NCBI GenBank assembly: GCA_016780605.1 | Contig: JADHLS010000220.1 | Location: 1 to 7,985, forward strand | Length of the DNA: 7,985 bases | Origin: Reyranella sp. | GTDB taxonomy: Bacteria > Pseudomonadota > Alphaproteobacteria > Reyranellales > Reyranellaceae | Reading direction: 5' to 3' | Shown here: piece by piece, positions 1 to 6,221 of the stretch | Layout: each line of letters opens with the position of its first letter | Position numbering within the stretch: the stretch's first letter is position 1 | Position numbers and translations under genes: made by a program | The notes under the pieces: generated by a model | Databases searched by the model: none | What the model saw: only the letters and a program-made list of their open reading frames with translations | Told to the model about the DNA's origin: nothing

Positions 1-1
1 C

Positions 2-403
2 AGCCTGGTCGATGTCGCGGGTGAGCTTGACGAGCAAGGCCGGAAGAAGATCTCGATTCCGGCGAAGCGTCTCGATGATGTGCTGAGCGACTTCACCCGG
101 CCGCTCGCTGCCAAGATCGATGTGCAGGGAGCGGAACCCTTCGTCTTCTCCGGCGGGCAAAAGACGCTGTCGCAGGCGAGCCTGTTGTCCCTGGAGTTCT
201 GGCCCTACTCGATGCGCCGCATGGGCGGCGACATCGGCGCCCTGATCAGCTTCCTCAGCGAACATTTTCAGGAGGGCAGCATCTCTGCGGGCGACCAGGA
301 TGAGGAGCGGACGTGGCAGCCGATCGCTTCGATTGCCCGATCTCTCCACGAATTCGCCAAGACCGACGGTCGCGATTATCTCGACGTCACCGTCCGCAAG
401 TAA
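2..403 (+). CDS. FkbM family SAM-dependent methyltransferase, C-terminal part (5' end outside window)
   Basis: The reading frame is open from the window edge and ends at TAA 401-403, giving 133 residues of a C-terminal fragment. It carries the FkbM / Methyltransf_21 hallmark at fragment residues 24-52: L-D-D-V-L, then K-I-D-V-Q-G-A-E, then F-V-F-S-G-G. In this family that block is the late Rossmann-fold strand with its acidic residue, followed by the helix after it. Family members O-methylate sugars, polyketides or other small molecules; the substrate cannot be read from this fragment. The SAM-binding N-terminal half lies upstream of the window. The gene runs tail-to-tail into the minus-strand DUF3108 gene with 14 bp between stop codons and no clear T-tract terminator. 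The methyltransferase assignment is fairly secure; the specific role is unknown. Confidence 0.82.
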   Translation, partial: SLVDVAGELDEQGRKKISIPAKRLDDVLSDFTRPLAAKIDVQGAEPFVFSGGQKTLSQASLLSLEFWPYSMRRMGGDIGALISFLSEHFQEGSISAGDQDEERTWQPIASIARSLHEFAKTDGRDYLDVTVRK

Positions 404-417
404 CAAGAGCCGACGCG

Positions 418-1242
418 CTAGCGCCGCATGCTGCGGGCTTCCTCGTCGCTCAGCGGGCCTTCGCGGAACGACAGCACGCGGCCGCGGATGGTGGCGAAGA
501 AGGTGTTAGCCTCGAGCTTGCCGGGATAGCGGATCTGGGTGTTGTCGAAGCGTGCCAGCCAGATCTTGATCGGCCGCTCGCGCTCGGTCTCGGCTTCCTT
601 GGGCGCCTCGTCGAACTCGCCGGAAACGCGCTTGGTGTAGATCTCGCAGACCAGCACGTCGCCGACCGCGCCGGCGATGCCGGTCGAGGCGGCGGGCTCC
701 ATGCCGAGCTTGCGGAACAGGATGTCGATGCGCCGCTTGCCGTCGTTGCTGCGCACGGTCTTGTCGCAGGCGGCATCGCCCGCCAGGCCGACGCTGAGTG
801 CCGCCGACAGCGGATCGAGCGAGCCCTGGCGATCGGCATCGGGGATCGTCTGCTGCGGTGTCGGCTTCCAGGCCGGGTTGTGCTGCTCCTGCAGGAAGCC
901 CGCGGCGCCGTACTGTGCCAGCCAGGTGCGCGGCTTGCCGTCAACGTTGATCGACAGCGAGCCCGCAGTCGGCTGCGCGCCCAGGGGCGAGAAGCCGCCC
1001 CACGCCCGGTTGCGGCCGAAGTAGTTCATGGTCACGGCCTTCAGCATGCCTTCCTTGAAGGTGCTGCTCTCGACGTCGTAGGTCGAGCCGTTGAAGCGGG
1101 CGACCAGGTCGATTCGGAAGCCGGAAATGCCAGCGAAGGTTATCTCGTAGGAGATCTCGACTTTGCGGGCGTCCTGAGCTGCGGCGATGGCAAGCGGTGA
1201 CAGGATGGCGGCCAACACAACGAGGGCCCTACGAAATCTCAT
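418..1242 (-). CDS. DUF3108 domain-containing secreted/periplasmic protein
   Basis: This 274-residue protein starts at the ATG at 1242. An in-frame TTG at 1257 is possible, but the ATG is preceded by a good AAGGGA ribosome-binding site and begins directly with a signal peptide, so I prefer it. The N-terminus has arginines at 2, 4 and 5, a hydrophobic stretch at about 6-20, and an A-x-A site near residues 20-22, consistent with Sec export. The mature part matches the DUF3108 pattern: an early Y-E-I-T-F-A-G-I-S-G strand, a repeated beta-strand layout, D-P-L-S-A at 143-147, and D-G-K-R-R-I-D at 167-173. Its only two cysteines, C159 and C199, are both in the exported part and could form a disulfide. 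The biochemical function of DUF3108 is not established; envelope location is the only inference I make. It is divergent from the atm1-type gene across a 104-bp gap. Confidence 0.85.
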   Translation of the reverse strand: MRFRRALVVLAAILSPLAIAAAQDARKVEISYEITFAGISGFRIDLVARFNGSTYDVESSTFKEGMLKAVTMNYFGRNRAWGGFSPLGAQPTAGSLSINVDGKPRTWLAQYGAAGFLQEQHNPAWKPTPQQTIPDADRQGSLDPLSAALSVGLAGDAACDKTVRSNDGKRRIDILFRKLGMEPAASTGIAGAVGDVLVCEIYTKRVSGEFDEAPKEAETERERPIKIWLARFDNTQIRYPGKLEANTFFATIRGRVLSFREGPLSDEEARSMRR

Positions 1243-1346
1243 GAATTCCCTTCCCAACGGGGGCTTACTTCGGCCGCAGGGTCACGATAGAAGGCCGTCG
1301 CGCTTCACGCCACCCGCTTGCACGCCAAATAAGGCAATTTGCACCC
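1243..1346. other. Divergent intergenic region between the DUF3108 gene and the atm1-type gene
   Basis: This 104-bp gap must hold the 5' signals of both divergent genes. On the minus strand the clear element is the purine-rich AAGGGA just before the DUF3108 ATG. On the plus side the last 30 bases form an AT-richer island containing two copies of TTGCAC, at 1318-1323 and 1339-1344, exactly 21 bp apart. A weak AAGG lies 12 nt before the atm1-type start codon. I could not find a convincing sigma70 -35/-10 pair for either gene, and I recognise no Irr, RirA, Fur or IscR-type box by eye. Confidence 0.5.
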
Positions 1347-3221
1347 ATGTCACCCCCCGTGAAAGACGGCGTTCCCAAGCTCGGCCTGGCGCGTACCTGG
1401 GCCGTCTTGAAGGTCGTCGGTCTGTATTTGTGGCCGAAGGGGGAGCCGGGCCTGCGCACACGCGTGGTCGTGGCAATGGGCCTCTTGATCGCGGCCAAGG
1501 TCACCAACGTCTACGTGCCGGTGCTCTACAAGCATGCCGTCGACGCCCTGGGTGAGCCGACGACCCAGGCGATCGCCGTGCCGATGGTGCTGATCCTGGC
1601 CTATGGCGTGGCCCGCATCCTGGCGCAGACCCTGGGCGAGCTGCGCGATGCCATCTTCGCGCCGGTCTCCCAGCGCGCCATCCGCAACATCGCGCTCAAG
1701 GTGTTCGACCATCTCCATGCCCTGTCGCTGCGCTATCACCTCGAGCGCCAGACCGGCGGGCTGAGCCGCGTCATCGAACGCGGCACCAACGGCATGGAGT
1801 TCCTGATCCGCTTCACCACCTTCAACATCCTGCCGACGCTATTCGAGATCTGCCTGGTCGGCGTGGTGCTGTGGAACCTCTATGACTGGCGCTTCTCCGC
1901 GGTGACCCTGGCTGCCGTCGGCGGCTACATCGTGTTCTCGGTGATCCTGTCGGAGTGGCGCATCAAGTACGTGCGCCGCATGAACGACGCCGACACCGAG
2001 GCCAACGCCAAGGCAATCGACAGCCTCCTGAACTACGAGACGGTGAAGTACTTCGGCAACGAGGCCCACGAGGCGCGTCGCTTCGACGTCGGCCGACGCC
2101 GCTACGAGATCGCCGCCATCCGCTCCAGCCGCACGCTGTCGATGTTGAACGTCGGCCAGGGCGCCATCATCTCCGCCGGCCTGATGGCAGTCATGGCCAT
2201 GGCGGGGTTCGGGGTCAAGGCCGGCACCATGACCATCGGCGACTTCGTGGCGGTCAATGCCTTCCTGATCCAGCTCTACCAGCCACTCAACATGCTGGGC
2301 TTCGCCTACCGCGAGATCAGGAACGCGCTGGTCAACATGGAGAACATGTTCGGCCTGCTCGACGTCAGGGCCGAGATCGCCGACAAGCCGGGCGCGGCGG
2401 CGCTCCAGGTGGCGGGCGGCGAGATCGTGTTCGACCATGTCGACTTCCACTACGAGAAGGCTCGGCCGATCCTGCATGACGTGAGCTTTCGCGTCGCCCC
2501 GGGCGATACGGTGGCGATCGTGGGCTCGAGCGGCGCCGGCAAGTCGACCGTCTCGCGCATCCTGTTCCGCTTCTACGATGTCGCCTCGGGCAGCGTCAGG
2601 ATCGACGGCCAGGACATCCGCGATGTCACCCAGGCGAGCCTGCGCGCCGCGATCGGCGTGGTGCCGCAGGACACGGTGCTGTTCAACGACTCGATCTACT
2701 ACAACATCTGCTACGGCCGGCCCGCCGCGACGCGCGAGGAGGTCGAGCAGGCGGCGCGGCTCGCGCGCATCCACGACTTCATCATGGCCCTGCCGCAGGG
2801 CTATGACTCCACGGTTGGAGAGCGTGGCCTGAAACTGTCGGGTGGCGAGAAGCAACGGGTGGCGATCGCCCGCACCATCCTGAAGAACCCCAGCATCCTC
2901 CTGTTCGACGAGGCGACCAGCGCGCTCGACACGCGCACCGAGCAGGAGATCCAGCGCTCGCTGGAAGAGGTGAGCCGCGGCCGCACCACGCTGGTGATCG
3001 CCCATCGGCTCTCGACCATCATCCATGCCGACGAGATCGTCGTGCTCGATCGTGGCCGCGTCGCCGAGCGCGGCCGCCACGCAGATCTGCTGGCGCGCAA
3101 CGGCCTCTATGCCGACATGTGGCGCCGCCAGCAGGAAGCGGCCGCCGAGGCCGAGCGCCAGGTCGAGGAAGAGGAGCCGCCCTCGTTCCGGACCGAGGGT
3201 CATCTGCGTGTCGCCGACTAG
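1347..3221 (+). CDS. atm1: Atm1/HMT1-type ABC exporter (fused permease-ATPase half transporter)
   Basis: This 624-residue inner-membrane half transporter should work as a homodimer. Family members export glutathione-linked compounds: mitochondrial Atm1 supports cytosolic Fe-S and thiolated-RNA metabolism, and bacterial homologues are linked to heavy-metal or glutathione-conjugate export. A six-helix membrane domain covers about residues 38-330. It includes Atm1-specific blocks G-L-S-R-V-I-E-R-G-T (138-147), the F-N-I-L-P-T segment (159-164), and N-Y-E-T-V-K-Y-F-G-N-E (229-239). The ATPase domain is complete: Walker A G-S-S-G-A-G-K-S-T (393-401), Q-loop Q441, signature L-S-G-G-E (497-501), Walker B I-L-L-F-D-E (517-522) and H-loop H553. 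A charged tail with a run of acidic residues follows position 590. The ATG at 1347 gives the usual Atm1 N-terminus and has no strong Shine-Dalgarno sequence. It is the first gene of a probable operon; the MFS gene begins inside its last codons. The family call is strong, the exported substrate is unknown. Confidence 0.93.
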   Translation: MSPPVKDGVPKLGLARTWAVLKVVGLYLWPKGEPGLRTRVVVAMGLLIAAKVTNVYVPVLYKHAVDALGEPTTQAIAVPMVLILAYGVARILAQTLGELRDAIFAPVSQRAIRNIALKVFDHLHALSLRYHLERQTGGLSRVIERGTNGMEFLIRFTTFNILPTLFEICLVGVVLWNLYDWRFSAVTLAAVGGYIVFSVILSEWRIKYVRRMNDADTEANAKAIDSLLNYETVKYFGNEAHEARRFDVGRRRYEIAAIRSSRTLSMLNVGQGAIISAGLMAVMAMAGFGVKAGTMTIGDFVAVNAFLIQLYQPLNMLGFAYREIRNALVNMENMFGLLDVRAEIADKPGAAALQVAGGEIVFDHVDFHYEKARPILHDVSFRVAPGDTVAIVGSSGAGKSTVSRILFRFYDVASGSVRIDGQDIRDVTQASLRAAIGVVPQDTVLFNDSIYYNICYGRPAATREEVEQAARLARIHDFIMALPQGYDSTVGERGLKLSGGEKQRVAIARTILKNPSILLFDEATSALDTRTEQEIQRSLEEVSRGRTTLVIAHRLSTIIHADEIVVLDRGRVAERGRHADLLARNGLYADMWRRQQEAAAEAERQVEEEEPPSFRTEGHLRVAD

Positions 3222-4368
3222 CCCAGCCGTTGCCGCCAGTCCCTGGCGTACCTTGCTGCCCGTCTTCGCCGCCTGTGCGGCGATCGGGCTGCAGGTGGGC
3301 GTCGCCCTGCCGCTGGTGCCGCTGGCGCTGGAGCGCCACGGCCATGACAAGCTCACCATCGGCATTGTCGCCGCTGCCTGGGGAATCGGCATGCTGGCGA
3401 CGGCGACCCACATCCCGCGGCTCGCGGCGCGGTGGGGCGCGGTGCCGTTCATCGTCGGTGCCGTCGCCGCTGGCGCGGCGCTCACCGTCGCCTATACGCT
3501 AACCGACAACATCGTTGTCTGGTTCATCCTCACCTTCCTGCACGGCGTCATGGGCGGGGTGCCGTGGGTGGTGAGCGAGATCTGGATGAACTTGGTCGTC
3601 GAGGAGAGGCGCCGCGGCCGCGTCATGGCGACGTACTCCATGCTGGTGGCACTCGGCATCGCCCTGGGGCCGTTCCTGCTGCAGGTCGTCGGCGTTTATG
3701 GACCGCGGCCGTTCATCACCTGCGCCGTCCTGGCGCTGCTGGTCGCGGTGCCGCTGCTGCCTTACTGGCGGAGCGCGCCGAAGATCGAGCATGCTGAGGA
3801 CAGCGGATACCTGCAGGTCGTATTCGTGGCGCCGCTTGCCATGCTGGCGGGCTTCTGCTGCGGGCTGGGCGAGCAGGTCGCCTTCAGCTTCCTGCCGGTA
3901 TACGCCGTCGGCGCCGGCGTGGCGGCCGAGACCGGCGCTCTGTGGCTCTCGACTTTCGTCATCGGCAACGTCGTCCTGCAATGGCCGATCGGCTGGATGG
4001 CCGACCATTTCGACCGGCGCGCCGTGCTGGCGGGCTGCGCCCTCGCGAGCACCGTGCTTGTCGTGCTGCTGTCGATCGTCTCGGCCCAGTCGTTGGTGAT
4101 CATCGCCGTGATCGCCCTGTGGGGCGGGCTCTCGTTCTCGATCTATCCCGTCGGCCTTGCGCTCCTCGGCCAGCGCATCGCCGGCGGCGACATCGCCCGC
4201 GCCAACACCGCCTACAGCATGCTCTACATCCTGGGTGGCCTGGTCGGCCGGCCGCTGGCTGGCGGCGCGATGGATACGTTCGGCGATGCCGGGTTGGGCT
4301 GGACGCTGGCGGTGTTCTACTCGATCGCCGGCGCGGCCGCCTTGCTGGCGTTCCACCGGCGCCGCTGA
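3208..4368 (+). CDS. MFS transporter, YcaD/UMF2-like
   Basis: This 386-residue hydrophobic protein is most likely a 12-helix major facilitator permease of the inner membrane. I chose the GTG at 3208 because the hydrophobic MFS core begins right after it (helix 1 at about residues 15-40), and a GAGGG sits 8-13 nt upstream. The frame stays open further upstream, but only as an out-of-frame reading of the exporter's ATPase domain. Loop 2-3 has a degenerate motif A (R-L-A-A-R-W-G, 71-77). The second half has a clearer copy after helix 8 (G-W-M-A-D-H-F-D-R-R, 262-271). The R-R-G-R-V-M-A-T-Y-S segment (135-144) and the S-I-Y-P-V-G-L-A segment (311-318) resemble YcaD-like permeases. It overlaps the atm1-type gene by 14 nt, suggesting translational coupling, and ends in tandem stops TGA-TAA. 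The substrate cannot be inferred. Confidence 0.85.
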   Translation: MSPTSPAVAASPWRTLLPVFAACAAIGLQVGVALPLVPLALERHGHDKLTIGIVAAAWGIGMLATATHIPRLAARWGAVPFIVGAVAAGAALTVAYTLTDNIVVWFILTFLHGVMGGVPWVVSEIWMNLVVEERRRGRVMATYSMLVALGIALGPFLLQVVGVYGPRPFITCAVLALLVAVPLLPYWRSAPKIEHAEDSGYLQVVFVAPLAMLAGFCCGLGEQVAFSFLPVYAVGAGVAAETGALWLSTFVIGNVVLQWPIGWMADHFDRRAVLAGCALASTVLVVLLSIVSAQSLVIIAVIALWGGLSFSIYPVGLALLGQRIAGGDIARANTAYSMLYILGGLVGRPLAGGAMDTFGDAGLGWTLAVFYSIAGAAALLAFHRRR

Positions 4369-4383
4369 TAAGTCTGCCGCAGC

Positions 4384-5355
4384 ATGAAAGGCGACCCGCT
4401 GCTTGCGCCGCTGCTGGCCGGCGACCGACGCGCGCTGGCGCAGTCCATCACCCTGATCGAATCGACGCGCGCCGATCATCGCGAGCGCGCCGATGCGCTG
4501 CTCTCCTCGGTGCTGCCTCATACGGGCAAGTCGGTGCGGCTTGGCATCACCGGCGTGCCGGGCGTCGGCAAGTCGACCTTCATCGAGCGCTTCGGGTTGT
4601 CGCTGCTCGAGCGCGGCCGTTCGCTTGCCGTGCTCGCCATCGATCCGTCGTCCAAGCGCGGCGGCGGCTCGATCCTGGGCGACAAGACGCGCATGGAGGA
4701 GCTGTCGCGGCGCGACGCCGCCTTCATCCGGCCCTCGCCTGCGGGTGCGACGCTGGGCGGCGTGGCGCGGCGCACGCGCGAGACGATGCTGCTGGTCGAA
4801 GCGGCAGGCTTCGACACGGTCATCGTCGAGACGGTGGGCGTCGGCCAGTCGGAGACTGCCGTTGCCGACATGGTCGACATGTTCATCGTGCTGCTGCTGC
4901 CGGCGGGCGGCGATGACCTGCAGGGCATCAAGCGCGGCGTCATCGAGCTTGCCGACCTGATCGTGGTCAACAAGGCCGACGGCGATCTTCTGGCCACGGC
5001 CAAGCGTTCGGCCGCCGATTATCAGCATGCGTTGCGCATGTTGCGCTCGCCCACCGCCGGCTGGACGCCCGAGGTAACGACGGCCTCGGCGCTGACCGGC
5101 GATGGCGTGGCCGAGGTGTGGGAGATCGTTGGGCGGTTCACCAAGGATGTCGGCGAGAAGGGGATCGCCCGCCGGCGCGCCGAGCAGGCCCGGGCGTGGA
5201 TGTGGAACGAGGTGGGGGAAACCCTGCTGACCGAGTTGCGTAAGCACCCGGGAGTGAAGAAGCTGGTGACGGGCCTCGAGCGTGAGGTCGAGACCGGCCG
5301 CGCAACCCCCGCCGCCGCGGCCCGTCGTATGCTAGAGGCATTCCATGGCCGCTAA
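4384..5355 (+). CDS. meaB: Methylmalonyl-CoA mutase-associated GTPase MeaB (ArgK/LAO family)
   Basis: This 323-residue G3E-class P-loop GTPase, known as MeaB and formerly ArgK, binds adenosylcobalamin-dependent methylmalonyl-CoA mutase. It gates cofactor loading and guards the enzyme against inactivation. The protein is full length and all GTPase motifs are visible: Walker A/G1 G-V-P-G-V-G-K-S-T (57-65), the family block A-I-D-P-S-S (85-90), the switch region with L-G-D-K-T-R-M (98-104), G3/Walker [10 protein letters not shown] (149-157) and N-K-A-D (196-199) for guanine recognition. The C-terminal helical region (about 250-323) matches the family's dimerisation arm. The ATG at 4384 lies 15 nt after the MFS stop with no clear Shine-Dalgarno sequence, so translation may depend on coupling to the upstream gene. 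No mutase gene is in the window, which is atypical because meaB often adjoins it. E. coli lore linking the family to arginine transport is not supported. Confidence 0.95.
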   Translation: MKGDPLLAPLLAGDRRALAQSITLIESTRADHRERADALLSSVLPHTGKSVRLGITGVPGVGKSTFIERFGLSLLERGRSLAVLAIDPSSKRGGGSILGDKTRMEELSRRDAAFIRPSPAGATLGGVARRTRETMLLVEAAGFDTVIVETVGVGQSETAVADMVDMFIVLLLPAGGDDLQGIKRGVIELADLIVVNKADGDLLATAKRSAADYQHALRMLRSPTAGWTPEVTTASALTGDGVAEVWEIVGRFTKDVGEKGIARRRAEQARAWMWNEVGETLLTELRKHPGVKKLVTGLEREVETGRATPAAAARRMLEAFHGR

Positions 5356-5830
5356 GTCGTTCGTCCGCCGTGCCCGCCGTGCCGCCGCCCAGCAGCAGGA
5401 ACTGCCCTTCTGGAAGCGCAAGACCCTGGCCCAGATGACCAAGCAGGAATGGGAATCCCTGTGCGACGGCTGCGGCATGTGCTGCGTCAACAAGCTCGAA
5501 TACGAGGGTACCGGCGAACTCGCCCAGACGGACACGTGCTGCAAGCTCCTGGACCCCAAGACGGCGCGGTGCCGGGACTACAAGAACCGCAAGAAGATCG
5601 TGCCGGACTGCATCCAGCTCACCCCAAGTGTGGTGGCCAAGATGGACTGGCTGCCCAAGACCTGCGGCTACCGGCTGGTCTATTTCAAGCAGGACCTTTA
5701 CTGGTGGCACCCCCTGGTCTCGGGCGACCCCGAAACCGTGCATCAGGCGGGAATCTCGGCCCGCGGACGGGTCGTTCCGGAGGATCAGGTCGAGGATATC
5801 ACTGAGCGGGTGGTCGATTGGTTCGCTTGA
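5345..5830 (+). CDS. YcgN family cysteine-cluster protein (UPF0260, CxxCxxCC)
   Basis: This 161-residue cytosolic protein matches the YcgN family from about residue 20 onward. It has P-F-W (21-23), [13 protein letters not shown] (35-47), C-R-D-Y (76-79), P-D-C-I-Q-L-T (87-93), a [11 protein letters not shown] block (101-111) and W-H-P-L (121-124). Nine cysteines are present (40, 43, 46, 47, 65, 66, 76, 89, 107). The C-x2-C-x2-C-C array is the signature of a putative zinc- or iron-chelating domain; no enzymatic activity is established. The first 20 residues are a basic extension that the E. coli protein, as I recall it, does not share. The ATG at 5345 has a good AGAGG at 5334-5338 and overlaps the meaB end by 11 nt in another frame, so the two are probably translationally coupled. 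It is the last gene of the operon-like run, followed by a hairpin with a T-run. Confidence 0.92.
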   Translation: MAAKSFVRRARRAAAQQQELPFWKRKTLAQMTKQEWESLCDGCGMCCVNKLEYEGTGELAQTDTCCKLLDPKTARCRDYKNRKKIVPDCIQLTPSVVAKMDWLPKTCGYRLVYFKQDLYWWHPLVSGDPETVHQAGISARGRVVPEDQVEDITERVVDWFA

Positions 5831-5855
5831 CGGGCCACCCCCAGGCCCTTAAAAA
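5827..5855 (+). promoter_or_regulatory. Possible sigma70-type promoter for rpmB
   Basis: TTGACG at 5827-5832 matches five of six bases of the -35 consensus and overlaps the TGA stop of the ycgN-family gene. Seventeen bases later comes TAAAAA (5850-5855), a four-of-six match to a -10 element. Transcription would then start near 5860-5863. No other promoter for rpmB is apparent between the upstream operon and its start codon. This is a match by eye in a GC-rich genome, so it is only suggestive. Confidence 0.4.
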
Positions 5856-5863
5856 GCCGGCCT

Positions 5864-5890
5864 TCCCGCCTTCCGGCGGGATCGTTTTTT
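5864..5890 (+). terminator. Rho-independent terminator after the atm1-MFS-meaB-ycgN run
   Basis: A seven-base-pair stem, TCCCGCC (5864-5870) with GGCGGGA (5875-5881), is closed by a TTCC loop. Three bases later six T residues follow (5885-5890). It lies 34 nt downstream of the ycgN-family stop and only 13 nt before the rpmB ATG. An overlapping alternative stem, GCCGG (5856-5860) with CCGGC (5873-5877), is followed on the minus strand by TTTTT (5855-5851), so the region may stop transcription in both directions. The three-base gap between stem and T-run makes it less than ideal. Confidence 0.65.
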
Positions 5891-5903
5891 AGCGGAAATC
5901 GCC

Positions 5904-6209
5904 ATGCCTCGTCGTTGCGCCCTGTCGGGCAAGTCCGTGCAATACGGCAACAATGTGAGCCACGCCAACAACAAGACCCGGCGCCGGTTCATGTCCAACC
6001 TGCAGGTCGGCTCGGTCCTGTCGGATGCGCTCGGCCACACCGTGCGCCTGCGCCTGACGCCGCGTGGCATGAAGACCATCGAGCACAATGGCGGCATCGA
6101 CGCCTATCTGCTGGGCACCAACGACAGCAAGCTCAGCCCCGAGATGAAGGTGCTGAAGCGCCGCGTGGTCGCGGCAAAGGCCAAGAAGGATGCGAAAAAG
6201 GCCGCGTAA
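5904..6209 (+). CDS. rpmB: 50S ribosomal protein L28
   Basis: This 101-residue protein is bacterial ribosomal protein L28, a basic component of the large subunit. The N-terminus M-P-R-R-C-A-L-S-G-K-S-V-Q-Y-G-N-N-V-S-H-A-N is the family signature. It is followed by the N-K-T-R-R-R-F segment (23-29) and the V-R-L-R-L-T-P-R-G-M-K-T-I core (47-59), then a lysine- and alanine-rich tail. The length is typical of alphaproteobacterial L28, which is longer than the 78-residue E. coli protein. The single N-terminal cysteine (C5) gives no zinc-ribbon pattern. The ATG at 5904 has a weak CGGAA-type ribosome-binding site and sits 13 nt after a T-run. Unlike E. coli, no rpmG (L33) follows. Its stop codon lies in the loop of a shared terminator. 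Confidence 0.97.
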   Translation: MPRRCALSGKSVQYGNNVSHANNKTRRRFMSNLQVGSVLSDALGHTVRLRLTPRGMKTIEHNGGIDAYLLGTNDSKLSPEMKVLKRRVVAAKAKKDAKKAA

Positions 6210-6221
6210 GCGGCCTTTTTT
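6195..6221. terminator. Symmetric bidirectional terminator shared by rpmB and the phytase-like gene
   Basis: A perfect six-base-pair GC stem, GGCCGC (6200-6205) with GCGGCC (6210-6215), has a four-base GTAA loop. It is preceded by AAAAA (6195-6199) and followed by six T (6216-6221), so each strand reads stem then T-run. The loop contains the rpmB stop codon (TAA 6207-6209), and the minus-strand esterase stop (TAA, 6222-6220) begins in the T-run. Convergent transcription from both sides is thus ended by one element. Confidence 0.88.

Noticed and set aside
415..436. Palindrome GCGCTAGCGC and an adjacent CCGCA/TGCGG hairpin at the methyltransferase/DUF3108 junction
   Set aside because: The arms are short and no T-run follows on either strand, so I cannot support calling it a terminator.
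313..1200. 295-residue plus-strand open frame opposite the DUF3108 gene
   Set aside because: It starts inside the methyltransferase gene, runs antisense to a protein with a clear signal peptide and family match, and has no recognisable domain.
3025..3207. Upstream in-frame extension of the MFS gene
   Set aside because: This part is an out-of-frame reading of the exporter's ATPase domain, giving a Ser/Arg-rich sequence unlike any MFS N-terminus. The GTG at 3208 with GAGGG upstream leads straight into helix 1.
1839..3485. 548-residue minus-strand open frame opposite the atm1-type and MFS genes
   Set aside because: It lies antisense to two well-supported genes, its composition is rich in H, R, Q, D, A and G, and it shows no recognisable domain. 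Long antisense frames are expected in GC-rich genes with strong third-position bias.
3499..5247. 582-residue minus-strand open frame opposite the MFS and meaB genes
   Set aside because: It is antisense to confident genes, is very rich in H, Q, R and D, has no membrane segments or motifs, and has no ribosome-binding context. It is a coding shadow.
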